Counted from the stretch's first letter, positions 14,988 through 23,191 are shown. The stretch: DNA of 34,933 bases from Planctomycetota bacterium (GCA_016872875.1 VGYW01000027.1:1-34933), one strand, 5' to 3'. The notes: generated from the letters alone by a model not told the origin. Numbers and translations: made by a program.

Positions 14988-15707
14988 ATGCGCCGCACGG
15001 GACTCGTCCTAGCTGGGCTTGCTCTTCTCGCCGCGGGCTGCGCCAGCCCCGCGGCCTACTGGCAGAACCGTTGGCTCGACTTGGCCGACTGCTTCACGCT
15101 GGAACTCGGCGTCGGGGGTCCCGTGGGCGTCGAGTTGGGCGCGAGCGATTGGTTCACTCTGGCCGCGGGGTGGGGTGCATCCGTGAAGTACGGCTTCGTG
15201 GGCAGGCACCGGGTCGGGCCTGACCGCGAGAACGGCGAAGACTGGCATTCCGGCATCTACCCGTTCGTCCCATTCTTGCCAACTGACATGTTGTGCGCCG
15301 AAGAATGCGGCCGCGAGCACGTTCAGGGATGGAAGCGCAACCTGCTCCTTGGGCTAGCCCATCTCTTCGTTGGCAGTAGTCACCTTCGCCACGAGAACCA
15401 ATGCTATTCGCCTCGTCCACGTGATCCCGTTACAGCCCTGCGGGTGAGTGAGACCATCCTCGGAATCAATATGACCGCTCTCACCGAAAAGAACAGGGGC
15501 CGCGACGTCCCTGCGAAGTTGGCGGATTCCTTCGATCTGGACGTTTCCGGAGCGCTGCTTGTCGCGGCACGCATCGGTCTCCGCCTCGGCCAGATTCCCG
15601 ACTTCCTCCTCGGCTGGACGGGGCTCGACATCGCAGGTGACGACGCGGCGGGCAAGAGCCCGCCTTCGCCAACACCGCAAGCGCCCCAGAAGGATGGGAC
15701 CCCGTGA
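14988..15707 (+). CDS. Predicted lipoprotein of unknown function
   Basis: The 239-aa product has a lipoprotein signal, RRTGLVLAGLALLAAGC, with the modified Cys at about residue 18. The mature part starts with YWQNRWLDLADCFTLELGVG, followed by glycine-rich strand-like segments (VELGASDWFTLAAGWGASVKYGF) that suggest an outer-membrane-associated beta-rich protein. It resembles planctomycete hypotheticals with an NR..DL.D.FT core near the N-terminus, but I cannot assign a function. The C-terminus is a Pro/Ser-rich tail. The ATG follows AAGAGGAG. It is a single gene flanked by repeats. Confidence 0.8.
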   Translation: MRRTGLVLAGLALLAAGCASPAAYWQNRWLDLADCFTLELGVGGPVGVELGASDWFTLAAGWGASVKYGFVGRHRVGPDRENGEDWHSGIYPFVPFLPTDMLCAEECGREHVQGWKRNLLLGLAHLFVGSSHLRHENQCYSPRPRDPVTALRVSETILGINMTALTEKNRGRDVPAKLADSFDLDVSGALLVAARIGLRLGQIPDFLLGWTGLDIAGDDAAGKSPPSPTPQAPQKDGTP

Positions 15708-15796
15708 TCGTGACGACCGCCCTCCGGCGCCAGGGGAGCATACCCAACCTCGACACCCACGCTACTACTGGGCAAAACCTTCTCGGCGCGCGCACA

Positions 15797-15906
15797 TTTT
15801 CCAACGTCGAACGTCGAACTTTCGAACGTCCAACGTCCAACGTCGGGCTAAGGACCTCTTCTCGTTCAACGTTCGATGTTCGAAGTTCAGCGTTCGACGT
15901 TCTTTT
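15797..15906. repeat. Word palindrome, AACGTCGAACGTC family
   Basis: The left arm is built from CCAACGTC, GAACGTC and TTTCGAACGTC. The right arm is built from GTTCAACGTTCGATGTTCG and GCGTTCGACGTTC, and an unpaired ACCTCTTCTC-like centre lies between them. Pairing is imperfect but extensive. A 25-nt hairpin tail that also follows a different element at 16688 comes immediately after it. It lies 42 bp before the SGNH gene and would be in its leader if transcribed from upstream. Confidence 0.88.
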
Positions 15907-15926
15907 GGTTGCGGCCAAAGGCCGCG
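15902..15926. repeat. Shared hairpin tail, copy 1
   Basis: CTTTTGGTTGCGGCCAAAGG plus CCGCG forms a GCGGCC/GGCCGC hairpin. It is identical to 16688-16712 except for the three loop bases. Confidence 0.85.
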
Positions 15927-15947
15927 CCGGGCCATTAGGAGCAACAG

Positions 15948-16571
15948 ATGAAGACCTGGAGATGCAACAACTCCCTGCATGCTATCGCGCTGACGCTGCT
16001 TGCGGCGTCTCCTCTCCTGGCCGGAGAGAAGATGAAGATGGTCATGCTGCCCTCGCCCGACCAGTGCTACGGGTTCCGGGGCCGGCTCGACAATTCGCGG
16101 ATCAAGATCGAGCGGGAGAAGAAGGCGCGGGTGGCCTTTCTCGGAGGATCAATCACGGAGGCGAATGGATGGCGGGTGTTCACGGCGGAAATGCTCCAGA
16201 AACGATACCCCGACACGAAGTTCGACTTCGTGAACGCCGGCATCTCGTCCACCGACAGCACGCTCGCGCCCTTCCGCCTCAAGAGCACGGTCTTCGCCAG
16301 TGGGCCGGTGGACCTGTTGTTCTTCGAGTTCGCGGTGAACGATCTGCACAACAGCCGCACGTCCCAGGAGAGCATCCGCGGCGTCGAGGGCATCATCCGC
16401 AAGCTCGACCAGTTCACCCAGTGGAGCGGCGGGCTGCACATCCCCTGGGCCTACATCTTCGACGCCGAGCTGAAGCCGGGGGAGCACGAGCTCACGCTTC
16501 GGATGTCAGCCGACAAGAACCCGAAGAGCCAGGGCTACGCCGCCCGAATCCTTCAGTTCCTCGCGAATTAG
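15948..16571 (+). pseudogene. SGNH/GDSL hydrolase with a large internal deletion
   Basis: The 207-aa open frame has a signal peptide (1-25, ALTLLAASPLLAG). SGNH block I follows as VAFLGGSITEANGWR, then FDFVNAGISSTDSTLAPFR (block II Gly) and LLFFEFAVNDLHNSR (block III Asn). After GVEGIIRK it jumps to LDQFTQWSGGLHIPWAY..GEHELTLRMSADKNPKSQGYAARIL, which reads like the C-terminal beta domain of the longer family members. Block V with the catalytic Asp/His is absent, so it should be inactive as an esterase. Family members I recall are about twice this length. The junction is in frame. The ATG follows TTAGGAG. It may be a decayed gene, a repurposed binding protein, or an assembly collapse. Confidence 0.7.
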
Positions 16572-16588
16572 ACTCTACGGTTGTCACT

Positions 16589-16607
16589 CGTGCGCGCCTT
16601 GCGCACG
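16589..16607. terminator. Hairpin after the SGNH gene
   Basis: CGTGCGC and GCGCACG pair perfectly (7 bp) around GCCTT, 18 bp after the stop codon. No T-run follows, so intrinsic termination is uncertain. Confidence 0.4.
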
Positions 16608-16612
16608 TGTTG

Positions 16613-16687
16613 GCGAGGATGAATGGATGCATGGATGGGTGGATGAATGTCAGACAATCATCCAATCATCCATCCATCCAATCATCC
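16613..16687. repeat. Word palindrome, GGATGAATGGATG family (copy B1)
   Basis: The left arm is a chain of GGATG/AATG words (GCGAGGATGAATGGATGC, then ATGGATGGGTGGATGAATG). The right arm is CATCCAATCATCCATCC and repeats of it. The loop is only about 8 nt. The entry sequence GCGAGGATG is shared with copy B2 at 27059-27194 in opposite orientation. It lies between convergent genes. Confidence 0.88.
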
Positions 16688-16712
16688 CTTTTGGTTGCGG
16701 CGTTTGGCCGCG
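16688..16712. repeat. Shared hairpin tail, copy 2
   Basis: CTTTTGGTTGCGGCGTTTGG plus CCGCG is 22/25 identical to 15902-15926 and follows a different word family. Its last base abuts the TAA stop of the minus-strand HzsA-related gene. Confidence 0.85.
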
Positions 16713-19700
16713 TTAAGGTGTCGCGACTGAGGATGCGCGGAGGAGGGCCTTGCGGGTGGAGACCTCGGGGTGCGTCGCGGCGAGGGCGCGAACGGCCTCG
16801 ACGCTCGCGGGGTCGGCGATGCGCTCGAGGGCCTCGGCGGCGGCGTGGCGGGTGTCGGGCGCGCTCTTCATGTCGCCCGCGACCTTGAGGAGGACGGGCG
16901 CGGCGCGCTTGTCGCCGATGCGTCCGAGCGCCCAGGCCACGGCGGCGCGCCAGCAGGGCGTGAGGTCGCCGTGGAGGAAGAGCACGCCGGGGCCGAGGGG
17001 GTCGGGATGGGGGAGCGAGCCTTCGGGGGGCGATTGGTCGAGTGCGGCGATGAGGTGCTCGGCGGATTCGGGGGCCGCCAGGTTGCCGAGCGCGCGGGCG
17101 AGGAAGAAGCAGACCCAGTGCTTCGCGGGGAGCTTGTGGACGACTGGGATGCCGTGGTCGAACTCGCGGATGATGTCCACCGGCTTCGCTCGGTAGCGGT
17201 CGAAGGCGGCGCGGATGCGCGGCTCCCACTTGCGGTCGCGGCAGGTGAGGGAGAGAATCTGCGCGGCGCGGTTCTCGGCGTCGGGACGCCCCGCCCAGGC
17301 GCCGTGGGTGCCGAAGGCGGCCTGAATCTCCTTGACGGGCTTCGCCTCAGCGTCGCCCAGGACGGCGAGGCAGGTTCCCACGACGGCCTCCTCGGCCCCC
17401 TGGCGGCGGATGACGCGGCCGGTCACGGCCTCGTAGTCGTCGTTGTAGGGGAAGAGCGCCCGGTCGGGGTCGGTCGGCACCGATCGGATGAGGTGCGGCA
17501 CGACGTGGCCGGCCTTCGTGGAGCCGAGGGCGTCGAGGGCCTCGATGATGAAGTAGTGGATGGGTGCGGCGTGGCAGGCGATGAGCGCCCCGTGGTCGCC
17601 GTACCAGCCGGCGTGGTGCGGGTAGTCCTTGAGCTTGGGGAATGCCGCGATGAGAGCGGCTTCGGCCTCGGGGGTGGCGATGCGTCCGAGGGCCTCGGCG
17701 CAGGCCTCGGCGAGGAAGAGGTTGCCCGGGCCGGGGTCGGCGAAGCGGATGAGGGTTTCGGCCAGGAGAGGCACGGCCTCCTTGTCCCTCAGATAGCCGA
17801 CCGCGCGCGTGGCGGCCTGGAGGGTGCGGGGGTTGGCGGGCGAGAGGGAGTTGAAGCGGGCGCCGTCGCCGCTGTGGCCCTTGCGCCATTCGGGGTAGGG
17901 GTTGTTCTCGCGGTCGCGTGCCACGTAGGTGCGGAGTGCGGCGCGGGCGGCCTCTGAGCCGATGCGGCCGAGGGCGACCGCGGCGCGCCGCACAGCGTCG
18001 CGGTCCTTGTCGTCGAGCCGCGCGGCGAGCTCCTTCTCCACCTTCTCCCAGGGGTTGGCCTTGAGCCAGCCCCGCCAGGCATCCGCGAGCTTCGCGCGCT
18101 CGGCCGGGCCGTTGAAGCCTGAGGCCGGCTCGGCGTGGCAAGTGAGGTTTTCGAGAGCGAGCGCGGCGGCCTGGGCGACGAGGGGGTCCTCATCCGTCAA
18201 GGCGTCGAGGAGCGCGGGCACGGAGGCGCGGGTGCCACAGGTGGCGAGGGCGAGCGCGGCGGCCACGCGCGCCTCGCGGCTCTCGTCCTTCAGCCGCTCG
18301 GCCAGCGCGGGCGCCGCGGCGGGGTCGCGGAAGATTGCGAGCCTTTGGGCAGCCGAGATGCGCAGCCCCTCGTCGGCCCCCTTCAACTGGGCGACGAGTG
18401 CCGCCACCTCCTGGGGTCCTGTGGCCAGAGGCGCGGCCGTCTCGGAATAGCGGTTGAGGCCGGCGACCTCGCGGTAGCGGTCGAACTGCATCTCCATGAG
18501 GCCGGTCACTGCGGCGTTGTTGCCGCGAAAGCGGTGGGGCTGGCCCTGGCCGACGAGCTTCAGGGGGCGGGTCTGAAGGGCCTGGATCGTTGGCACAGAG
18601 ATGGACGGGGTGAGGCGGCGCTCCTGGTGGCAGCCCACGCAGCCGCGGTGCTCGCCCGGCCGCACGTAGATCCACGACATCTCGTTCAGCTCCGAGCGGC
18701 CCTCCGCGTCCACCGCCTGGAACGAGATGGCCATGTCGGCGGGCACCTCGACCGCGAACGAGCCGTCGGGCGCCAGCGGCACCGTGCCCAACTCCACCGT
18801 CTCGTTCCCGGCGTGGACGATGTAGGAGTGGGAGGAGCGGACGGTGAGGCCCTTTCCGCCGAGGACGCGGATGGCTCGGACGTGGCCCCAGCCGGCCGTG
18901 TAGTTCTTCGTGAGGCGCGCGTTCTGGCAGAAGAGCACGCCCGTGGCGCGCGGGTCGTCGGCCTTCCGCTCGTTCATCTTGGGCGCGAGGACGGGCGGGC
19001 GGGGCCTTGGGCCGAGGAAGACGGGCGAGTGGAGTGCCGTGCCCTGCGAATCGTGCAGGAGCACCACGCCCCCCTTCGGGTTGTTGGGGTCCAGGATGGC
19101 GATCTTCTCGTAGCTGATGTCAACAATCTTGCGGGTCCGCTTGCCTGCGGGGACCTCGATTTCGGCGCGGCGAGCGAGGGTGCACAGGAGGCGGCCGTCG
19201 GGCATGGCCGAAACGTCGCCGGCGTCGAGCCCGAAGTGGCGTGCGGCGCCGGGGAGGCCGCCGGTGCGGCCGACATCAATGCCGCCGCCCGAGAGGTAGG
19301 CCACGCGGTTGTCGGGCAGGGGCGCCGGGCAGCCGAAGTTGATCGCGCGCAGCCGCCCGCCGTAGTCCGGGCCGACGTCGAGCCCGAACTCCGTGTAGCC
19401 GCCCGTGCCATCGGGGTGGACGGCGTGGAGGAGGGTTTCCACCTTGCCGCGGTCGAAGAAGTTGTCGGAGCGGATGAAGATGATGCGGCCGTCGGCCATC
19501 ACCTCAGGCTCGTTGTCGAAGATGAACGTGGTGGTGATCGGGCGGATGCCGCTGCCGTCGGGATTCATCCCGAAAAGCGCGCGGGAGGGCGGGTTGTGGT
19601 ACTCCTCGAACGTGCCGATGCGGGTGGAGGTGAAGGCGATGCGCCCGTCGGGCAGTTCCACGGGGTCAATGTCGTGGAACGGCCCGTCGGTCAGGCGCAC

Positions 19701-20807
19701 GGGCTTGTGGGCGGCGTCTCCCGACGCCGCGTCGCGGGATGAGGACATCCCGCCCACGGGCACGCGCCAGATGTGGAAGAAGCCCTCGCCCTCGGCGACC
19801 ATCGAGACGAGGATGGCCTTGCCGTCGAAGGTCACGCTCGGCGAGCCGATGGCGCCCTTGCCGGCGTCGAGGAGGAGCATGGGCTTGACGCCGGGGCGGG
19901 CCGGCTTGAGGGCGTAGAGCTTGTGGCCCACCTTCATGGGCGCGGGAAGGTCGTGCTCGGGGAAGGTGCGCGCTTTGCGGGGGTTGAAAATGGTCACGGT
20001 CAGGCTGTCGTAGCGCGAGCCTGTGCCGCCGCGCGGGATGTAGAGCGAGCAGTCGTCGCCCACGAAGGCGATGCCCTCTGGCCAGGGGTAGTCCTCGGGC
20101 GGGGGGAGCTCGGTGGTCACGCGGAGGGAGAGGCCGGGGCTTGCGGCCGCGGCCTGCCAGTCGAGGACCGGCGCCTTCCCCAGCTCGGGCTTCAGGACGG
20201 GCGTCTGGGCGAGCGCGGGAGCGAACTTGCCCCAGGGCGCCGAGCCGTACTCGCCGTAGAGGTATGCCTTCTGCCAGGCCTTGTCGTCGAAGGCCGGCTC
20301 CTGCCAGCCCTTGGCCTCCTTGTCGGTGCACTTCCAGCCCTCGTCGCTCCTGAGCGCCACCTGCTGGCCGTCGGCCAGTTGAACGAGCAGTTTTGCCAGG
20401 AGTCCTGCCGGGCCTGGAGCGGTGTTTGCGCACTCGACGGCGAGGACGTTTCGCCCCGGCACCAGCAGCCCCGTGAGGTCGAACCGCTTCGCGACCCGCC
20501 AGTCATCGGGGTTGGGGTTGCTGCGCCCCACGAACTTGCCGTTGGCGATGAGCAGGTAGAGGTTGTCCACCGCGATGGCGATCTCGGCGCTCTTCACCGC
20601 CGCGTCGGCGGGCAGGGGCACCTCCACGCGGAAGTAGCACGAGCCATCGGAAGGCTCGGGCGTGTTCCTGCCGGGGTCCGGCCACGCCCAGACCCATTTC
20701 GCGCCCTCGAAGCTCACGCCCGGCGGCGCCGCTGCCCCGGCATGGGAAGCCAACGCCAGCGCCGCCACGCACGCCAAACCCGCCCCACGGATTGTTGCTC
20801 TGCTCAT
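16713..20807 (-). CDS. HzsA-related secreted protein with c-type haem motif and HEAT repeats
   Basis: The 1364-aa product has a signal peptide (1-25). A GH2-like jelly-roll domain follows (about 30-190; WVWAWPDPGRN, LYLLIANGKFVG). Next is a beta-propeller of PD40 type (about 240-620; PSVTFDGKAILVSM, DPVELPDGRIAFTSTR, VMADGRIIFIRSD). A domain ending in SWIYVRPGEHRGCVGCHQER carries one CXXCH haem c site at 723-727. HEAT-like repeats (about 790-1355; AALALATCGTRASVPALLDAL) end the protein. The propeller plus haem arrangement matches proteins named for the hydrazine synthase alpha subunit, but hydrazine synthesis itself is not implied. Periplasmic electron transfer or binding is inferred. A 17-codon palindrome is inserted at about 351-367. 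Confidence 0.87.
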   Translation of the reverse strand: MSRATIRGAGLACVAALALASHAGAAAPPGVSFEGAKWVWAWPDPGRNTPEPSDGSCYFRVEVPLPADAAVKSAEIAIAVDNLYLLIANGKFVGRSNPNPDDWRVAKRFDLTGLLVPGRNVLAVECANTAPGPAGLLAKLLVQLADGQQVALRSDEGWKCTDKEAKGWQEPAFDDKAWQKAYLYGEYGSAPWGKFAPALAQTPVLKPELGKAPVLDWQAAAASPGLSLRVTTELPPPEDYPWPEGIAFVGDDCSLYIPRGGTGSRYDSLTVTIFNPRKARTFPEHDLPAPMKVGHKLYALKPARPGVKPMLLLDAGKGAIGSPSVTFDGKAILVSMVAEGEGFFHIWRVPVGGMSSSRDAASGDAAHKPVRLTDGPFHDIDPVELPDGRIAFTSTRIGTFEEYHNPPSRALFGMNPDGSGIRPITTTFIFDNEPEVMADGRIIFIRSDNFFDRGKVETLLHAVHPDGTGGYTEFGLDVGPDYGGRLRAINFGCPAPLPDNRVAYLSGGGIDVGRTGGLPGAARHFGLDAGDVSAMPDGRLLCTLARRAEIEVPAGKRTRKIVDISYEKIAILDPNNPKGGVVLLHDSQGTALHSPVFLGPRPRPPVLAPKMNERKADDPRATGVLFCQNARLTKNYTAGWGHVRAIRVLGGKGLTVRSSHSYIVHAGNETVELGTVPLAPDGSFAVEVPADMAISFQAVDAEGRSELNEMSWIYVRPGEHRGCVGCHQERRLTPSISVPTIQALQTRPLKLVGQGQPHRFRGNNAAVTGLMEMQFDRYREVAGLNRYSETAAPLATGPQEVAALVAQLKGADEGLRISAAQRLAIFRDPAAAPALAERLKDESREARVAAALALATCGTRASVPALLDALTDEDPLVAQAAALALENLTCHAEPASGFNGPAERAKLADAWRGWLKANPWEKVEKELAARLDDKDRDAVRRAAVALGRIGSEAARAALRTYVARDRENNPYPEWRKGHSGDGARFNSLSPANPRTLQAATRAVGYLRDKEAVPLLAETLIRFADPGPGNLFLAEACAEALGRIATPEAEAALIAAFPKLKDYPHHAGWYGDHGALIACHAAPIHYFIIEALDALGSTKAGHVVPHLIRSVPTDPDRALFPYNDDYEAVTGRVIRRQGAEEAVVGTCLAVLGDAEAKPVKEIQAAFGTHGAWAGRPDAENRAAQILSLTCRDRKWEPRIRAAFDRYRAKPVDIIREFDHGIPVVHKLPAKHWVCFFLARALGNLAAPESAEHLIAALDQSPPEGSLPHPDPLGPGVLFLHGDLTPCWRAAVAWALGRIGDKRAAPVLLKVAGDMKSAPDTRHAAAEALERIADPASVEAVRALAATHPEVSTRKALLRASSVATP
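19707..19757. repeat. In-frame 51-bp palindrome in the HzsA-related gene
   Basis: The outer arms GTGGGCGG/CCGCCCAC-like and two inner hairpins (GCGTCTCCCGACGC, CGGGATGAGGACATCCCG) make a 51-bp unit of exactly 17 codons. It is translated as VGGMSSSRDAASGDAAHK between propeller blades. Confidence 0.82.
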
Positions 20808-20868
20808 GTCGTCCCTTGTGCTGCCGGCCCGAGGGTCACCTCACGGGTGATTCTCTCCCACGCCAACT

Positions 20869-20897
20869 ATGCTATCCGCGACGGCTTCGGCGGTCAA
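20869..20897 (-). promoter_or_regulatory. Sigma70-type promoter for the HzsA-related gene
   Basis: On the minus strand TTGACC (20897-20892) and TAGCAT (20874-20869) are spaced by 17 bp, about 60 bp before the ATG. Confidence 0.7.
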
Positions 20898-20903
20898 ATC
20901 GCT

Positions 20904-20932
20904 TTGATTTCCCGGCCCGCTTCTGCTACCAT
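20904..20932 (+). promoter_or_regulatory. Sigma70-type promoter for the HEAT-repeat gene
   Basis: TTGATT (20904-20909) and TACCAT (20927-20932) are spaced by 17 bp. Its -35 box lies 6 bp from that of the divergent promoter, so the two may compete or share regulation. Confidence 0.6.
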
Positions 20933-20978
20933 TTTTCCTTTGCTGTCTGCTCTCCCCTGGGCCGCGACAGGAAGCGAA

Positions 20979-22124
20979 ATGGAGCGAGGTTGGCTGGCGG
21001 TGTTGGTGGTGATGCTCGCCGGGGCAGTGTGCGGAGGCGAGGCGACGGAGGCCCCCCCGCCCCAGCACGGCGAGGAGAGCCACCGCGTCGTCGAGGCCAT
21101 CGCCCGCCTCAAGCTGCCCGACCGCCGCGACCGCCTCCAGGCACTCGACACCATCAAACGCTTCCCCGACAAGGCGGTCCCCTGGCTCATCAAGGCCGCG
21201 CGAAACGACGACAGCGTATTCCGCGCACGCGTGGCCAACGCCCTGGGCCTCGTGGGCAAGGGCGACCGCGACGCGGTCTGGGCGCTCGGAGTGCTCCTGC
21301 GCGACCCCGACACCTTCGTGCGGCGCGAGGCGATTGCCGCACTCGGCCAGGCCGCCGACGCCGCGGTGGTGCCGCAGCTTGAGCCGCTGCTTGAGGACGC
21401 CTCCGAGGCCGTGCGGGCCGACGCCGCGCTCGCCATCGCGGAGCTTCAGCCCGAGCGCGCCGCCGAGCGGCTCAAGGCCTGGCTGGCCCACCCCCACGCG
21501 CGCGTGCGCCGCACCGCACTCGCCGAGCTCCTCCGCCGCAAGGACCCCGCCCTCGCCGCCGCACTCCCAGCCCTGCTGAAGGACAAGGACCCCGGCGTCC
21601 GCGGCGCCGCCGCGGCCGCCCTGCCACAGGTGGCCGGCAAGGAGGCCGTGCCCGCACTCGTCGAGCTCCTGGGCGACGCCGACCCCTACGTTCGCGCGAC
21701 GGCCGTGGTTGCACTGAAGGACCTGCGTGCCGCCGCCACCATTCCGCGGCTGATCGAGATGCTGGCCGACAAGGCCGAGGACGTTCAGGCCGAAGCCGTC
21801 TCCGCCCTCGGCGCGCTCCAGGCCAGGAACGCCATCCCCGCCCTCATCGGCCAGCTCACCGCGCCGTCGCGCCAGCTCCGCGAGCGCGCCGCCGTCGCAC
21901 TCGGCCTCTTCCGCGAGCAGGCGCGCGCCGCCGTCCCCGGCCTGATCCTGCTCCTGGGCGATGCCGACGAGGGGGTCCGCCAGAAGGCCGACCTCGCCCT
22001 CCGCCTCATCCTCCGCGCCAACGTCGGCTTCCAGGCCGCCGGCTCCACCGACCACCGCCGCGAAGCCACCCTCAAGTGGCACGACGTCTGGCGAAAGGCC
22101 CAGCCCAGCCCCAAGGGCAAGTAA
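20979..22124 (+). CDS. Secreted HEAT-repeat protein
   Basis: The 381-aa protein has a short signal peptide (MERGWLAVLVVMLAGAVCGG). About eight HEAT/PBS-lyase-like repeats follow, from roughly residue 40 to 345: ALDTIKRFPDKAVPWLIKAA, RREAIAALGQAADAAVVPQL, VRGAAAAALPQVAGKEAVPAL and VQAEAVSALGALQARNAIPA. Such solenoids bind other proteins; no catalytic domain is seen. The ATG follows AGGAAGCGA. The gene is divergent from the HzsA-related gene, which also ends in HEAT repeats, suggesting a shared function or a common origin of the solenoids. The frame stays open far upstream of the ATG, but that stretch is the antisense of the neighbour and is not coding. Confidence 0.9.
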   Translation: MERGWLAVLVVMLAGAVCGGEATEAPPPQHGEESHRVVEAIARLKLPDRRDRLQALDTIKRFPDKAVPWLIKAARNDDSVFRARVANALGLVGKGDRDAVWALGVLLRDPDTFVRREAIAALGQAADAAVVPQLEPLLEDASEAVRADAALAIAELQPERAAERLKAWLAHPHARVRRTALAELLRRKDPALAAALPALLKDKDPGVRGAAAAALPQVAGKEAVPALVELLGDADPYVRATAVVALKDLRAAATIPRLIEMLADKAEDVQAEAVSALGALQARNAIPALIGQLTAPSRQLRERAAVALGLFREQARAAVPGLILLLGDADEGVRQKADLALRLILRANVGFQAAGSTDHRREATLKWHDVWRKAQPSPKGK

Positions 22125-22157
22125 GAGCATTCTTCCGGCTAGATGGGGAGGGGCGAT

Positions 22158-22208
22158 GTAGCCCGCCCCTCACGGGCCGAGGGACTCCGCCTCGGAGAGG
22201 CGGGCTAC
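22158..22208. terminator. Palindrome between convergent genes, probable bidirectional terminator
   Basis: GTAGCCCGCCCCTC pairs with GAGAGGCGGGCTAC around an inner CCGAGG/CCTCGG hairpin. It sits 33 bp after one stop and 13 bp before the other of two convergent genes. It also has the look of a dispersed repeat unit. Confidence 0.7.
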
Positions 22209-22221
22209 CTGGGAGGGTTCG

Positions 22222-23091
22222 TCACCGGCGCGGAGGACGGGGCGGGCCGCCGTGCGAGCCGCCGGGGCGCCAGCCGCCCGACCAGCCGCCGTGGTGGGAC
22301 CAGTGCGAGCCGCCGCGGTGCCAACTGAACGACAGCCCGATGCTCGGCCAGCAGTAGGTGTAGGGCCTGGCGTAGTAGAATGACGGCCACGGGCTGACGT
22401 AGTAAGAACCCACATAGGGGTAGGTGTAGCCGTAGCTGTAGCCGTAGTAGGGCACCGTCGTGTAGTAGCTCGAGTAGAGCGGGCGGGTGCTGTAGTAGGC
22501 GTCGTAGGTGTAGGCTGGTGCGGGGACTGGCTGCTGCACCTGGACCCTTCTGAGCTCGGCCTCGGCGGCCTCGCGTCGCGCCCGCGCGGCCTCCACCTCG
22601 GCCTTGAGGGCCTCGAGCCTTGCGGCGGCCTCGGGCGACATCCACTGGCCCTCGCGCTGCACGAGGCCCCTCGCACGCATGTCGTCCTCTGCGCTCATCC
22701 AGCGCCCGTCCACCTTGCGGCGGCCGAGGGCCTGATGTGCGCCGTCGTGGTCGGGCTTCAGGGCGAGCGCCTTTGCGAACTCATCCTTCGCCTGAATCCT
22801 CAGCCCGGCCCCCTGCGCCCAGAGCCCGAGCTGGTAGTGGGCCTCCGCGTCGTCCTCCTTGATCGTCGTCGCGCGCTTGATGTACTCCTCAATCGCCGTC
22901 TCTTTCTTCTCGATGCGCGCGATGGCATCCTTGGAGACCCGTATCTCGCCCACGGGGAGCTTGATCACCGCGCCATCGTCGGTTAGCGTGACCTGCCCCT
23001 CGAGCGCGCCCCCGTTCTTCAGGTGAACCACATCGCCGAGCGCGGGGAGAGCGAAGAGCGCCGCTGCAAGTGTAAGAGCCACGTTCCTCAT
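22222..23091 (-). CDS. Secreted TPR/coiled-coil protein with Tyr-rich and Gly/His-rich tail
   Basis: The 289-aa protein starts at the ATG 7 nt after AGGAGG. A longer reading upstream would include the promoter and a repeat. A signal peptide (about 1-19) leads into DVVHLKNGGALEGQVTL, a small beta domain typical of proteins that begin with a DxVxLKNG motif. TPR-like helices (about 70-115; AHYQLGLWAQGAG, AKALALKPDHDGAHQALG) follow, then two WMS repeats, a coiled coil (about 155-190, Ala/Arg/Glu-rich) and a low-complexity tail. The tail has 20 tyrosines in about 55 residues (AYTYDAYYS, YYGYSYGYTYPY), then Gly/His/Ser/Trp. A surface or adhesive structural role is a guess. The gene converges with the HEAT-repeat gene. 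Confidence 0.82.
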   Translation of the reverse strand: MRNVALTLAAALFALPALGDVVHLKNGGALEGQVTLTDDGAVIKLPVGEIRVSKDAIARIEKKETAIEEYIKRATTIKEDDAEAHYQLGLWAQGAGLRIQAKDEFAKALALKPDHDGAHQALGRRKVDGRWMSAEDDMRARGLVQREGQWMSPEAAARLEALKAEVEAARARREAAEAELRRVQVQQPVPAPAYTYDAYYSTRPLYSSYYTTVPYYGYSYGYTYPYVGSYYVSPWPSFYYARPYTYCWPSIGLSFSWHRGGSHWSHHGGWSGGWRPGGSHGGPPRPPRR

Positions 23092-23136
23092 GGCCGGACC
23101 TCCTGTGTCAAGCCGCCTCAGCCTCCCTCTGCCGGG

Positions 23137-23165
23137 ATTATAGCGCCGCAAGGGTGGGAAGTCAA
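23137..23165 (-). promoter_or_regulatory. Near-consensus sigma70 promoter for the Tyr-rich protein
   Basis: On the minus strand TTGACT (23165-23160) and TATAAT (23142-23137) are spaced by 17 bp, the best promoter in the window, about 46 bp upstream of the ATG. Confidence 0.82.
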
Positions 23166-23191
23166 CGGGGTGCGCGGGAAAGCAGCATGGC

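Noticed and set aside
16713..20807. Hydrazine synthase and thus an anammox genome
   Set aside because: Only a family resemblance to the alpha subunit is visible, with one haem motif; beta and gamma subunits and other anammox genes are absent from the window.
19773..20978. N-terminal extension of the HEAT-repeat gene
   Set aside because: The frame is open, but it is antisense to the HzsA-related gene and would span both divergent promoters; the ATG at 20979 opens a signal peptide.
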